Shown here piece after piece: positions 1-7,316 of a DNA stretch of 56,763 nucleotides (position 1 is its first letter; each line of letters begins with the position of its first letter). Made by a program: the position numbers and the translations under genes. The DNA comes from a virus: the IMG/VR virus record IMGVR_UViG_3300048672_000414, positions 1 through 56,763 of that record. One strand, given 5' to 3'. The notes below the pieces were generated by a model. It did not search any database and was not told the origin of the DNA. It was given only the letters and a program-made list of their open reading frames with translations.

Positions 1-85
1 CGCCCCAGCACGCCCCAGCACGCCCCAGCACGCCCCAGCACGCCCCAGCACGCCCCAGCACGCCCCAGCACGCCCCAGCACGCCC
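1..85. repeat. 10-bp tandem repeat, eight copies
   Basis: Eight perfect head-to-tail copies of CGCCCCAGCA fill 1-80, and a ninth copy breaks off after CGCCC. The array starts at the first base of the window, so the true copy number may be larger. It is GC-rich and non-coding, and lies just left of DnaA boxes and the terminase genes. It could be a packaging or terminal repeat, an iteron array, or an assembly break at a repeat; the sequence alone does not decide. Confidence 0.95.
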
Positions 86-134
86 TATACCCCATAGGGT
101 ATAGCTTGAAAATACTTATACCCTGTGGGGTATA
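85..134. promoter_or_regulatory. Pair of TATACCC-N4-GGGTATA palindromes (operator-like)
   Basis: Two inverted repeats share the same core. The first has arms CTATACCC (85-92) and GGGTATAG (97-104) with spacer CATA. The second has arms TATACCC (117-123) and GGGTATA (128-134) with spacer TGTG. Their centres are 31 bp apart, about three helical turns, as expected for sites bound cooperatively by a dimeric regulator. A possible promoter (TTGAAA 106-111, TATACT 131-136, 19-nt spacer) would have the second palindrome over its spacer and -10. The repeat is seen directly; operator function is inferred. Confidence 0.55.
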
Positions 135-139
135 CTGGG

Positions 140-192
140 TTATCCACAATATCCACATTTAAGTCTTATATAAGACCGAAATCTGTGGATAA
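140..192. other. DnaA-box cluster, candidate replication origin
   Basis: TTATCCACA at 140-148 matches the strongest E. coli-type DnaA box. The next nine bases (149-157, ATATCCACA) differ from it at one position. TGTGGATAA at 184-192 is a perfect box in the opposite orientation. Between them is a 14-bp perfect palindrome, GTCTTATATAAGAC (163-176), which is AT-rich in the middle. Three boxes in 53 bp plus the neighbouring repeats suggest a host-DnaA-dependent origin, or a site that binds DnaA. No phage DnaA homologue is seen in the window. Confidence 0.55.
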
Positions 193-299
193 CTCTAATC
201 GCAGGCGGGATAACTTTTTTTGATGCCAAGGTATGCGCGCGAGCCAAAAGCGCCCAAAAGCCCGAAAAAGGCCCTTCCTAAGCCTTTTCACATAGTAAA

Positions 300-335
300 A
301 TGGCACGATATTTGCCTTAGCAAATATCGTGCCAT
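300..335. other. 16-bp hairpin in the left non-coding region
   Basis: A perfect 16-bp inverted repeat (arms 300-315 and 320-335, loop CTTA) lies in the gene-free stretch 193-522. It has no U-run, so it is not a classical terminator. The rest of 193-522 contains a short AT-rich block (about 391-412, including TATAAT at 397-402 without a matching -35) and GGGCC/CCGG-rich segments. No tRNA or convincing gene is seen there. The hairpin could be a packaging, origin or RNA-processing element. Confidence 0.6.
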
Positions 336-522
336 ACTGGGCCGGTTATCAGACTTATCATTTCGGGCCTAGGACCCGGCACCCCAACACGTAAATTATA
401 ATAATTATTTCATAACACCTCAGGTGCTCGTCCCGGTAAGCTGCTCAGCGTCCAAGATGCTTCAAAACTACTCCTATAGCTCAACGCTACCTAACCTGCC
501 CAACCGGCCCAAAATTTCCAAC

Positions 523-552
523 TTGACGCCCACCCCCCTCGTGGTGTATACT
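523..552 (+). promoter_or_regulatory. Promoter of the packaging/head operon
   Basis: TTGACG (523-528), an 18-nt spacer and TATACT (547-552), about 20 bp before the terminase start. The 3' part of the spacer, CCCTCGTGG, recurs just before the -10 of the promoters at 11205 and 23331, marking a family of rightward promoters. Confidence 0.7.
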
Positions 553-571
553 AGTAAAAAATGGAGCATAT

Positions 572-1066
572 ATGAACCAACTTACCCCAACCCAAGCCCC
601 CGCTGAGGGTCTAGTAATATCGCCAGAGGCCCTAGACATAGCTAACTGCTACTTGGTAACCCAAGATGCCCGCAAGGTATCCGAGGAGCTAGATATCCCA
701 CTAGCCACAGTATCCCACACCCTAGCCCGACGTGAGGTCAAGGCTTATGTTAATCAAGTATTTTTCGACACCGGCTTTAACAATCGCCATAAAATGCGTG
801 CGGCAATGGACGCTGTTATTCAGCGTAAATTTCAAGATATGCACGAGTCTGATACTGGAAGCAGTAAGGATATTGCCGAGTTGCTGGCACTATCCCATAA
901 AATGTCCCTGGAGCTGCTAGACCGCGAAATTCAACTAGAAAAGCTGCGTGCGGAAGGTGTGGGTGGTGTGAAGTCACAGGTTAACGTACAAATTAATAAT
1001 GCGCTAGATGACGGCACAAAGTATGGCTCCCTTATCTCGAAGCTGCTTAGTGGAGACGTTGTTTAA
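572..1066 (+). CDS. terS: Terminase small subunit (probable)
   Basis: 164-residue protein directly upstream of the large terminase, in the usual small-subunit position. Residues about 34-55 (RKVSEELDIPLATVSHTLAR) read as a helix-turn-helix of the kind used to bind packaging sites. The C-terminal half is helical and charged, suiting oligomerisation. The start at 572 has GGAG (563-566) upstream. The stop overlaps the large-subunit ATG by one base (TAATG), implying translational coupling. Its role would be to recognise phage DNA and feed it to the packaging motor. The assignment rests on position, size and the HTH; small subunits diverge fast in sequence. Confidence 0.75.
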   Translation: MNQLTPTQAPAEGLVISPEALDIANCYLVTQDARKVSEELDIPLATVSHTLARREVKAYVNQVFFDTGFNNRHKMRAAMDAVIQRKFQDMHESDTGSSKDIAELLALSHKMSLELLDREIQLEKLRAEGVGGVKSQVNVQINNALDDGTKYGSLISKLLSGDVV

Positions 1067-2352
1067 TGTTAACTATTAGCAGACCGGACATAGAACGTGA
1101 GGCTATTACTGAGTTTCCAGCCCACCAACGCTTTATTAAGTTACCTATTGCTAACTACTTAAAGCTCTTAGGTATTTGGGATACTATTAATGAGCCACAA
1201 ATTGCCTTAATCAATGCGGTTAATAGCCCCAAGTATCGTTTTGTATGCGCTGCACTCGCACGCCGACTTGGCAAAACTTATATTGCCAATGTTATTGCAC
1301 AACTAGTCACACTAATACCAGGTTCAAATGTACTTATTATCTCTCCAAATTATAACTTATCGAGTATTAGCTTTGAGCTTCAGCGACGCCTTATCAAGCA
1401 TTTTGACTTGGAAATTGCCCGCGACAATTTAAAGGATAAGATCATTGAGCTGTCGAACGGCTCGACTATTCGCATGGGCTCGTTATCTACTGTTGATAGT
1501 TGCGTTGGACGCAGTTATGATCTTATTATCTTTGACGAAGCTGCGCTTGGATCAGATGGCGAGGCCGCCTTTAACGTTGCGCTACGTCCTACCCTAGACA
1601 AGCCCGGAGCAAAGGCGATCTTTATCTCTACGCCTCGTGGTAAAGCTAACTGGTTTAGCCGCTTCTTTGATCGTGGCTTTAGTGCGGACTTTCCAGAGTG
1701 GTGCTCCATCACAGCTGACTGGACTGAGAACCCTCGCATGAGCGCCTCGGACGTGGACGAAGCCCGGAAGTCAATGTCGAAGGCTGAGTTCGAGCAAGAG
1801 TATATGGCCTCGTTTACTACGTTTGAGGGGCAAATCTATAATCTTAGCGAAGAACTAGTCTGTGACTATACTCCTCACGACGGCGACGAGTTCATTGCAG
1901 GTATAGACGTTGGCTATCGCGACCCTACCTCCTTTGTAGTTATCTGCTATAGCCAGCAGCACGATACTTATCATATTGTTGACGAGTATCTAAAGGCCGA
2001 GGCTACAACAGATAAGCACGCAGAGCAATTTCAAGAGCTGATTACCAAGTGGAATATTGATGCTATATTCATAGATAGCGCAGCGCCACAATTTGCTAGC
2101 GATTTAGCCTATCTTTATGATATTGCTACAATTAAAGCAAAAAAAGACGTCTTACCCGGTATTGCCTATGTGCAGAGTATTGTGGAGCAGGGCAGGCTAC
2201 GTGTATCACCACACTGTACTAATACACTAGAAATGTTTTCTCAGTACAGATGGGACACTAAAGATACCCTCACTAAGGAAAAACCTTTTCATGACCAATA
2301 TTCGCACATGGCAGATGCTATTCGGTACGCATTATACAGTTTGACTACTTAA
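1066..2352 (+). CDS. terL: Terminase large subunit
   Basis: 428-residue packaging motor. The N-terminal ATPase has a Walker A-like ARRLGKT (65-71) and Walker B YDLIIFDEAA (151-160, D157/E158). The C-terminal RNase H-like nuclease has metal-binding acidic residues in AGIDVGYRD (D281), IFIDSAA (D337) and HMADAIRYAL (D417). It would pump DNA into the prohead and cut it at the start and end of each packaging round. The last 21 bases are overlapped by a gene on the opposite strand. Length and motif order are typical of the family. Confidence 0.95.
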   Translation: MLTISRPDIEREAITEFPAHQRFIKLPIANYLKLLGIWDTINEPQIALINAVNSPKYRFVCAALARRLGKTYIANVIAQLVTLIPGSNVLIISPNYNLSSISFELQRRLIKHFDLEIARDNLKDKIIELSNGSTIRMGSLSTVDSCVGRSYDLIIFDEAALGSDGEAAFNVALRPTLDKPGAKAIFISTPRGKANWFSRFFDRGFSADFPEWCSITADWTENPRMSASDVDEARKSMSKAEFEQEYMASFTTFEGQIYNLSEELVCDYTPHDGDEFIAGIDVGYRDPTSFVVICYSQQHDTYHIVDEYLKAEATTDKHAEQFQELITKWNIDAIFIDSAAPQFASDLAYLYDIATIKAKKDVLPGIAYVQSIVEQGRLRVSPHCTNTLEMFSQYRWDTKDTLTKEKPFHDQYSHMADAIRYALYSLTT

Positions 2353-2880
2353 CTGCTGGAGTTTGCCCTGTTTGTAGTCAATGCCCAGGGTTAGCTCTAG
2401 GTCTTTGTTACTAACCAGTGAATCAATAATGCGCTGTTTAGTATTGCTGTCATAGGACTCTAACTGCTCAATAAATAGAGTCCAGCCGTAGCTGTTATAG
2501 TTACCTGGGTACACAATTTTAGGGTCGTGGAACCCAGGTGTGTACTCTGAGAAAACCTCTCCTGTAGATAGTGGTAGCAGATACCCTTGGGTACAGTAAT
2601 TTACCTGTATAAAATACGGTATACGTACTAGCTGAATACCTTCAATATCACAGTATTCAGCCAGTAAACGATCTCGTACTTGTGTCGCACTGCTAGTATA
2701 GTGCGTAGGTCCATCAAACTCAAAGTATAGTACTTGGCCTTCACACTTAACCTCGTAATCAATAATCATAGTCTTATCTAGTACTTTGATTCTACGCTGA
2801 CCCTTAATCGTAGCACCTAGATAAGTGTATTCCAGTACAGAACCAAGTACTTCTTCGCTTAGCTTAGTAATTATTAGCAT
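2332..2880 (-). CDS. Vsr/DUF559-like PD-(D/E)XK nuclease, leftward
   Basis: 182 residues, encoded leftward inside an otherwise rightward packaging module; its 3' end overlaps the terminase gene by 21 bp. Residues about 40-75 carry IIDYEV, then YFEFDGPTHY, then VRDRLLAEY and GIQLVRIPY. This D...E-x-D-G-x-x-H...R-D arrangement is that of Vsr, DUF559 and RAP-type restriction-like folds. It has its own promoter (2902-2930) and a strong ribosome site (AAGGAG, about 8 nt before ATG). Inserted orientation and autonomous expression suggest a mobile or homing-type nuclease. A DNA-repair or packaging role is also possible. Family membership is inferred by eye. Confidence 0.6.
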   Translation of the reverse strand: MLIITKLSEEVLGSVLEYTYLGATIKGQRRIKVLDKTMIIDYEVKCEGQVLYFEFDGPTHYTSSATQVRDRLLAEYCDIEGIQLVRIPYFIQVNYCTQGYLLPLSTGEVFSEYTPGFHDPKIVYPGNYNSYGWTLFIEQLESYDSNTKQRIIDSLVSNKDLELTLGIDYKQGKLQQLSSQTV

Positions 2881-2901
2881 AACTGCTCCTTATAAATAAC
2901 T

Positions 2902-2930
2902 ATTTTATCCTAATGTACCACGTTAGTCAA
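2902..2930 (-). promoter_or_regulatory. Leftward sigma70 promoter of the Vsr-like gene
   Basis: On the minus strand TTGACT (2930-2925), 17-nt spacer, TAAAAT (2907-2902). It lies just before the start at 2880 and is back-to-back with the rightward promoter at 2965. Confidence 0.7.
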
Positions 2931-2964
2931 GTCTGGAATACTAGTACCAAATAAAATTTTTGTG

Positions 2965-2993
2965 TTGACTTTTCGTACCCCAAGTGCTATAAT
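2965..2993 (+). promoter_or_regulatory. Rightward sigma70 promoter before the HNH gene
   Basis: TTGACT (2965-2970), 17-nt spacer, TATAAT (2988-2993) with an upstream TGC that could extend the -10. It restarts transcription into HNH, portal and capsid genes after the leftward insertion. Confidence 0.75.
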
Positions 2994-3031
2994 AAAGACA
3001 ATACACTCCACGTACCATTTATTTAAAGGTT

Positions 3032-3466
3032 ATGGCAAAAAATACAGGTAATAAGCGTATCGCCGTTAAATGGGTCCGAGATAAAGCTAAGGCTGCATAT
3101 GAAAAGCAAGGAACCTGCTATATATGTGGCACTACTCAAGACTTAGAACTTCACCATCTTCACTCAGTTACCCTACTGCTTGAAACCTGGGCCCTAAACC
3201 GTGGCTATGATATAAGTACTGATGAAGGCATTATTGCTGTTAGAGATGAATTCATTGCTGAGCACCATACTGAACTTTACGACTTAGTTTTTACTCTCTG
3301 TAATAAACATCACGTCAGTTTGCATAGCATATACGGTAAGACTCCACAACCGGGAAGCGAAGCAAAACAAGGGCGGTGGATTGAGGCTCAAAAAGCAAAG
3401 CACACCGGGAGTCCTCAGGAACCAAAAACGGGTGGCCATACTTCCTTTTTTAGTGCGTTTATATAA
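3032..3466 (+). CDS. HNH endonuclease next to terminase and portal
   Basis: 144 residues. CYICG (about 28-32) and LCNKHH (about 90-95) supply two CxxC-like metal-binding pairs, and LELHHLHS (about 38-45) is the HNH core. Small HNH proteins encoded beside terminase and portal genes in HK97-type phages assist DNA cleavage during packaging; that role is proposed here from position. ATG at 3032 follows AAAGG. The portal gene begins nine bases after its stop. A free-standing homing endonuclease is the alternative, made a little more likely by the neighbouring leftward nuclease. Confidence 0.85.
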   Translation: MAKNTGNKRIAVKWVRDKAKAAYEKQGTCYICGTTQDLELHHLHSVTLLLETWALNRGYDISTDEGIIAVRDEFIAEHHTELYDLVFTLCNKHHVSLHSIYGKTPQPGSEAKQGRWIEAQKAKHTGSPQEPKTGGHTSFFSAFI

Positions 3467-3474
3467 GGAATAAT

Positions 3475-4686
3475 ATGGCATGGTATAACCCAAAAGATTG
3501 GTTTGCAACTAGCGAAAAGCTAAACCCAGCGCAGCAGATGATCTCGCGCGAACAGGGTATGTTTATTAATACTGACTCGTACATTTCGTATAATCAGGCG
3601 TTTGATAAACTAGAGGCTGTTAATCGCGGAGTTAATATGATCGTGTCCGGCTGTACTAGCATGGATTATGACGTTAAAGACAAAAAGAATGATGGCGTAT
3701 CTAATGGTATGCGTCAAAAGTCTTTGGTTAACTTACTGAACTACGCCCCTAACCCTTACCAAAGTGCTCAAGAGTTTCGCACCAATATATTTACGGATTT
3801 CCTCTTAGAAGGTAATATCTTTATTTATTTTGATGGCGTACACCTATATCACTTACCAGCTTCTCGCGTACAAATTGAAACAGATCCCGTAACTTTTGTT
3901 GCAGCTTATCGTTACAATACAACTATTGTTTTCAAGCCAACAGAAGTTATCCATATCAAAGACCTTTCCAGTACTAGCATTTATCGCGGTACTAGTCGCC
4001 TTGCAAGTGCAGACAGGAACATGAAGATCCTGTATAAAATGCAGACTTTCCAAGAGCAGTTCTTTGAAAACGGAGCCGTTACCGGCTTAATCCTCACTAG
4101 TGATAATACTCTTTCGCAGAATGCTAAAGATCGTACTATTGCTAACTGGATGAGTAAATACTCTCCTAAAAACGGTGCACGCAAGCCGATGATTCTTGAT
4201 AGCGGCCTTAAGCCTTTTGCAGGCTTATCTGACTCCTTCAAGGAAATGGACTTTGATACTAGCATCAAGACTCATAATGCAAAGATTCTTATGAGTCTTG
4301 GAGTTCCTCCTATCCTACTAGATGGTGGTAATAATGCTAATATTGCTCCTAACCTACGCCTGTTCTACCTAGAAACAGTATTGCCTATTCTTAACAAGTT
4401 TGTAAGTGCCGTCGAGCGCTACTTTGGTTATGATGTAGAACCTATTACTTCTACGGTAAGTGCACTGCAACCAGATATGAAAGAAATCGCTAGCTACCAC
4501 GCAACGCTCGTGAATGGCGGCATTATTTCTCCAAACGAAGCTCGTCAAGAGCTACGATACGAACCTAAACCGGGGCATGATGACCTAAGAGTACCAGCCA
4601 ATATTGCTGGATCAGCCGTTAACCCCTCAATAGGTGGAGCGCCTAAGAAACCAGCCACAAAGCCGGCTGACCCAAGCGCCGCATAA
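3475..4686 (+). CDS. Portal protein, HK97 family
   Basis: 403 residues, the usual size of HK97-type portals, which form the dodecameric ring through which DNA enters and leaves the head. Family-typical segments include AVNRGVNMIVSGC near the N-terminus, a central FFENGAVTGLIL, and SLGVPPILLDGGNNAN followed by RLFYLETVLPIL. The C-terminal tail is rich in Ala, Pro and Lys and is probably flexible. AAGGAA precedes ATG 3475. It lies between HNH and the protease/capsid fusion, the standard order. Confidence 0.93.
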   Translation: MAWYNPKDWFATSEKLNPAQQMISREQGMFINTDSYISYNQAFDKLEAVNRGVNMIVSGCTSMDYDVKDKKNDGVSNGMRQKSLVNLLNYAPNPYQSAQEFRTNIFTDFLLEGNIFIYFDGVHLYHLPASRVQIETDPVTFVAAYRYNTTIVFKPTEVIHIKDLSSTSIYRGTSRLASADRNMKILYKMQTFQEQFFENGAVTGLILTSDNTLSQNAKDRTIANWMSKYSPKNGARKPMILDSGLKPFAGLSDSFKEMDFDTSIKTHNAKILMSLGVPPILLDGGNNANIAPNLRLFYLETVLPILNKFVSAVERYFGYDVEPITSTVSALQPDMKEIASYHATLVNGGIISPNEARQELRYEPKPGHDDLRVPANIAGSAVNPSIGGAPKKPATKPADPSAA

Positions 4687-4703
4687 TCCAAGTAAGGGAA
4701 AAC

Positions 4704-6662
4704 ATGGATAAAAATAAAGTACTACATTTAAATAGTGCTTTTACCGTGAATACGAAAGCCCTACCCTCAACCGGAGCAAGCGACATTGAGTCCTTGTTCA
4801 TCGAAGGCTACGCAAGTACCGTAGATATTGATCGCAGCGGAGACGTTGTGCCCAAGTCGGTCTGGGAAAAGGGTATTCAAAACTACCTTAAAAATCCAAT
4901 CATTCTAGCACAGCACGATTACGATGATCCAATCGGGCGAATGGTAGATTACCGAGTGGACGATAAGGGGCTATGGGTAAAAGCCCGTATTTCTTCAGCT
5001 GCTGAAGAAGTCTATGGTTTAATCAAAGATCAAGTTTTAACTGCATTTAGCATTGGCTTCCGTATCAAAGATGCTGAGTACAACAGTGCAGCAGAAGTAT
5101 TTATTATCAAAGAGCTAGAACTAGTGGAAATTTCCGTTGTTTCAGTTCCTTGTAATCAAAATACCTTATTCGATTTGTCTAAGGCGTTTAGTTCCGCCCA
5201 AGATTTTAAACAATTCAAAGAGCAATTTGCACCCAAAAGCGAGTCAGCTAAAGGGCTAGAGTCCACAGCGGCAGCAAATGGCACAACCACAAAGGAAATT
5301 CCTATGAACCAAGAAGAAATTCAAAAGATGCTTGCTGACGCTGCTAAGAGCGCTGCCGAAGAAGCTACCAAGGCTATGTTAGCTGCCCAAGCTGCTGAAA
5401 AAGCCAAGCAGGAGGCTGAAGCTAAGGCTCAAGCCGAGTTCGAAGCTAAGGTCAAGAGTGCAGTTGCCCAGCACGTTGAAGTTGGTCAAAGCGGTGCCGA
5501 AAAGCTACTTGCCGAAGTTACCAAGCGTTTTGAAGAGCAGGCCGAAGCTAGCAAGAGCGCTATCGCTGGTCTAGAAGCTACTCTCAAGGAAAAGGCTGAC
5601 GAAATCGCTAAGATTCAAGCTAGCAAGATGAATTTTAGCGACAAGGGTGGCGATGCCGGTAATTACGGTGACCGCGAAAAGGCCGTTCTGTTAGCCAAGA
5701 TCGCCGGTAAGAGCCTAGAAGGTACTCGTTTTGGTGCTGAGATGGTTCAAAAGTACGGTCAGCACTTGCCAAGCGCTACCTGGGAACTGGAAGTTTCTAC
5801 CAATATGGAAGCTGAAGTTCGTCGTCGTTTAGTCGTTGCTCCGCTAGTTCGCGCAGTTAACATGAAGACTAACGTGATGACCATGCCTGTTAACCCTGAA
5901 GCCGGTCTGGCCTCGTGGGTTGCTAACAGTGACTTTGGCGGTGCTAACAGCGCGGGCGGTACGTCGGCTACTACAGGTCAAACTCCTGGTAGTGGCAGCC
6001 CACATGCAATCAAGGAAATTACCCTGAATGCATATAAGGTAGCAACGAAGGAATATTTAAACTACGAAGAAGAAGAAGATTCGTTACTGGTTATTATGCC
6101 TATCGTGCGCGACGCTATGATCCGCCGCTTAGCCCGTAGTGTTGACCGCGCTTACCTGTTAGGTGCTGGCGATGCTACTACTCCAGTCAAGGGTATCAGC
6201 AAGTACGCCACCGCTAACGTTACTAGCGCCGTTGCTAACAGCGCCAGCATCGCTAACCTGCGTAACCTGCGTAAGAACCTGGGTGCTTGGGGTCTTGATC
6301 CTGCTGAAGTCGTTTATGTTGTTTCTACCGAAGTGTACTACGACCTGCTTGACGACAGCACCTTCCAGACTATGAACCAAGTCGGTCCTCAGGCTACCCT
6401 GTTGACTGGTCAAGTCGGCCAAATCGGTAACAGCCCAGTGCTCGTTTCCGCTGAGTTTGATAGCAAGGCTGCTGGTAAGACCGGTGCCATCGCTTTTGCT
6501 CCAGGTAACTTCCTGGCCGGTAATCAGCGTGGTCTGCGTTTCGATACCCAAGAGCTGGTTGAGACTCAGCGTCGTGTTCTAGTTGCCAGCCTGCGTTCTG
6601 GCCTGACACAAGTCACTACCAACCTTGGTAATGGCGTTAGCGCTTTCAACTGGACTGCTTAA
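4704..6662 (+). CDS. Prohead protease - scaffold - major capsid fusion
   Basis: 652 residues in three parts. Residues about 28-165 are an HK97-type (U35) prohead protease with likely catalytic H71 (ILAQHDYDDPIGR), S116 (AFSIGFR) and E142 (VEISVVSVP). Residues about 200-310 are Ala/Glu/Lys-rich predicted coiled coil, resembling the HK97 delta/scaffold region. Residues about 311-652 are an HK97-fold major capsid protein. Most relatives encode protease and capsid separately. Self-cleavage after assembly is expected. An in-frame ATG with a good ribosome site (5304) could supply extra scaffold-capsid chains without the protease. Codon use becomes strongly biased (AAG lysine, GCT/GCC alanine) after this point, as in highly expressed genes. 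Confidence 0.9.
   Translation: MDKNKVLHLNSAFTVNTKALPSTGASDIESLFIEGYASTVDIDRSGDVVPKSVWEKGIQNYLKNPIILAQHDYDDPIGRMVDYRVDDKGLWVKARISSAAEEVYGLIKDQVLTAFSIGFRIKDAEYNSAAEVFIIKELELVEISVVSVPCNQNTLFDLSKAFSSAQDFKQFKEQFAPKSESAKGLESTAAANGTTTKEIPMNQEEIQKMLADAAKSAAEEATKAMLAAQAAEKAKQEAEAKAQAEFEAKVKSAVAQHVEVGQSGAEKLLAEVTKRFEEQAEASKSAIAGLEATLKEKADEIAKIQASKMNFSDKGGDAGNYGDREKAVLLAKIAGKSLEGTRFGAEMVQKYGQHLPSATWELEVSTNMEAEVRRRLVVAPLVRAVNMKTNVMTMPVNPEAGLASWVANSDFGGANSAGGTSATTGQTPGSGSPHAIKEITLNAYKVATKEYLNYEEEEDSLLVIMPIVRDAMIRRLARSVDRAYLLGAGDATTPVKGISKYATANVTSAVANSASIANLRNLRKNLGAWGLDPAEVVYVVSTEVYYDLLDDSTFQTMNQVGPQATLLTGQVGQIGNSPVLVSAEFDSKAAGKTGAIAFAPGNFLAGNQRGLRFDTQELVETQRRVLVASLRSGLTQVTTNLGNGVSAFNWTA
5291..5306 (+). 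promoter_or_regulatory. Internal ribosome site and start for scaffold-capsid
   Basis: AAAGGAAA (5291-5298) is followed at a normal distance by ATG 5304, in frame with the fusion gene (codon 201). Translation from here would give a 452-residue scaffold plus capsid protein (MNQEEIQ...). This resolves how hundreds of capsid subunits could be made with only some protease copies. The signal is seen; its use is inferred. Confidence 0.6.
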
Positions 6663-6669
6663 GTCTTAT

Positions 6670-6732
6670 GATAGGAGCGAAAGCTCCTATCTTATAAAAG
6701 CGTACCGTATATGGTACGCTTTTATAAGATAG
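6670..6732 (+). terminator. Overlapping double hairpin after the capsid gene
   Basis: Hairpin 1 has 9-bp arms (6670-6678, 6683-6691) closed by a GAAA tetraloop. Hairpin 2 has perfect 20-bp arms (6687-6706, 6713-6732) with a 6-nt loop. The 3' arm of hairpin 1 shares 6687-6691 with the 5' arm of hairpin 2, so both cannot be fully formed together. Hairpin 2 ends one or two bases before the GAGG ribosome site of the next gene. It may act as a transcription attenuator, RNase III site or expression step-down after the capsid gene. Confidence 0.7.
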
Positions 6733-6743
6733 TGAGGTATATA

Positions 6744-7316
6744 ATGTCGGCAGATTTAATTACAATTAATGAGTATAAGGCCTATGCCGGTATTAATAGC
6801 ACAAACCAGGATACCGCAATAGCTACCTTAGTTACTAAAGCCAGTGAGTTAGTTAGACGTATCTGTAAGCGCACTTTTACTGACTGGGTAACTACCTCAA
6901 AAGTAGATACGTTTAGAAGTGGTACACATTTAATGCTACCAGAAACCCCGCTAATTGCAGTACAGGGTGTAGAGTTTAGTGAAGATTTTGGTAAAACTTA
7001 CGTAGACTTAGTAGAGTACGAGGATTACGTAGTTAATACCGACTTGAGTTCAGTAGAGTTAGTTGCAGGTAGTCTGCTTGATTATAATAAGGCCGGTGCT
7101 TTTAAAGTTACTTATACAGCTGGGTATACAGAAATACCTGAAGACTTAAAGCTAGCTATACTTGATTTAGTCACCTATTATTTGCGTAATGATGCTGCTA
7201 TTAAGTCGTCTAAGGCCGTAGGTGCAAATACTGTACAGATTGAGTATATTACTAATACAAATCTTCCAGCACATATTCGCAGAGTACTAGACTTGCATAC
7301 TGCATACTATGGCTAA
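6744..7316 (+). CDS. Head-tail connector (gp6-like)
   Basis: 190 residues. The N-terminus (ITINEYKAYAGINSTNQDTAIATLVTKAS split over residues 5-33) followed by ICKRTF matches the pattern of HK97 gp6-like head-tail connectors, which form a ring under the portal. An ATG 33 bases upstream is open but lies inside the hairpin stem; ATG 6744 follows GAGG and is preferred. The gene overlaps the next one by 8 bp and follows the capsid gene, the usual connector position. Confidence 0.75.
   Translation: MSADLITINEYKAYAGINSTNQDTAIATLVTKASELVRRICKRTFTDWVTTSKVDTFRSGTHLMLPETPLIAVQGVEFSEDFGKTYVDLVEYEDYVVNTDLSSVELVAGSLLDYNKAGAFKVTYTAGYTEIPEDLKLAILDLVTYYLRNDAAIKSSKAVGANTVQIEYITNTNLPAHIRRVLDLHTAYYG

Noticed and set aside
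1-85. Tandem repeat considered as a CRISPR array
   Set aside because: Copies are 10 bp with no spacers between them.
424-606. 60-residue open frame in the left non-coding region
   Set aside because: No ribosome site, overlaps the promoter and the true terminase start, and has no protein-like pattern.
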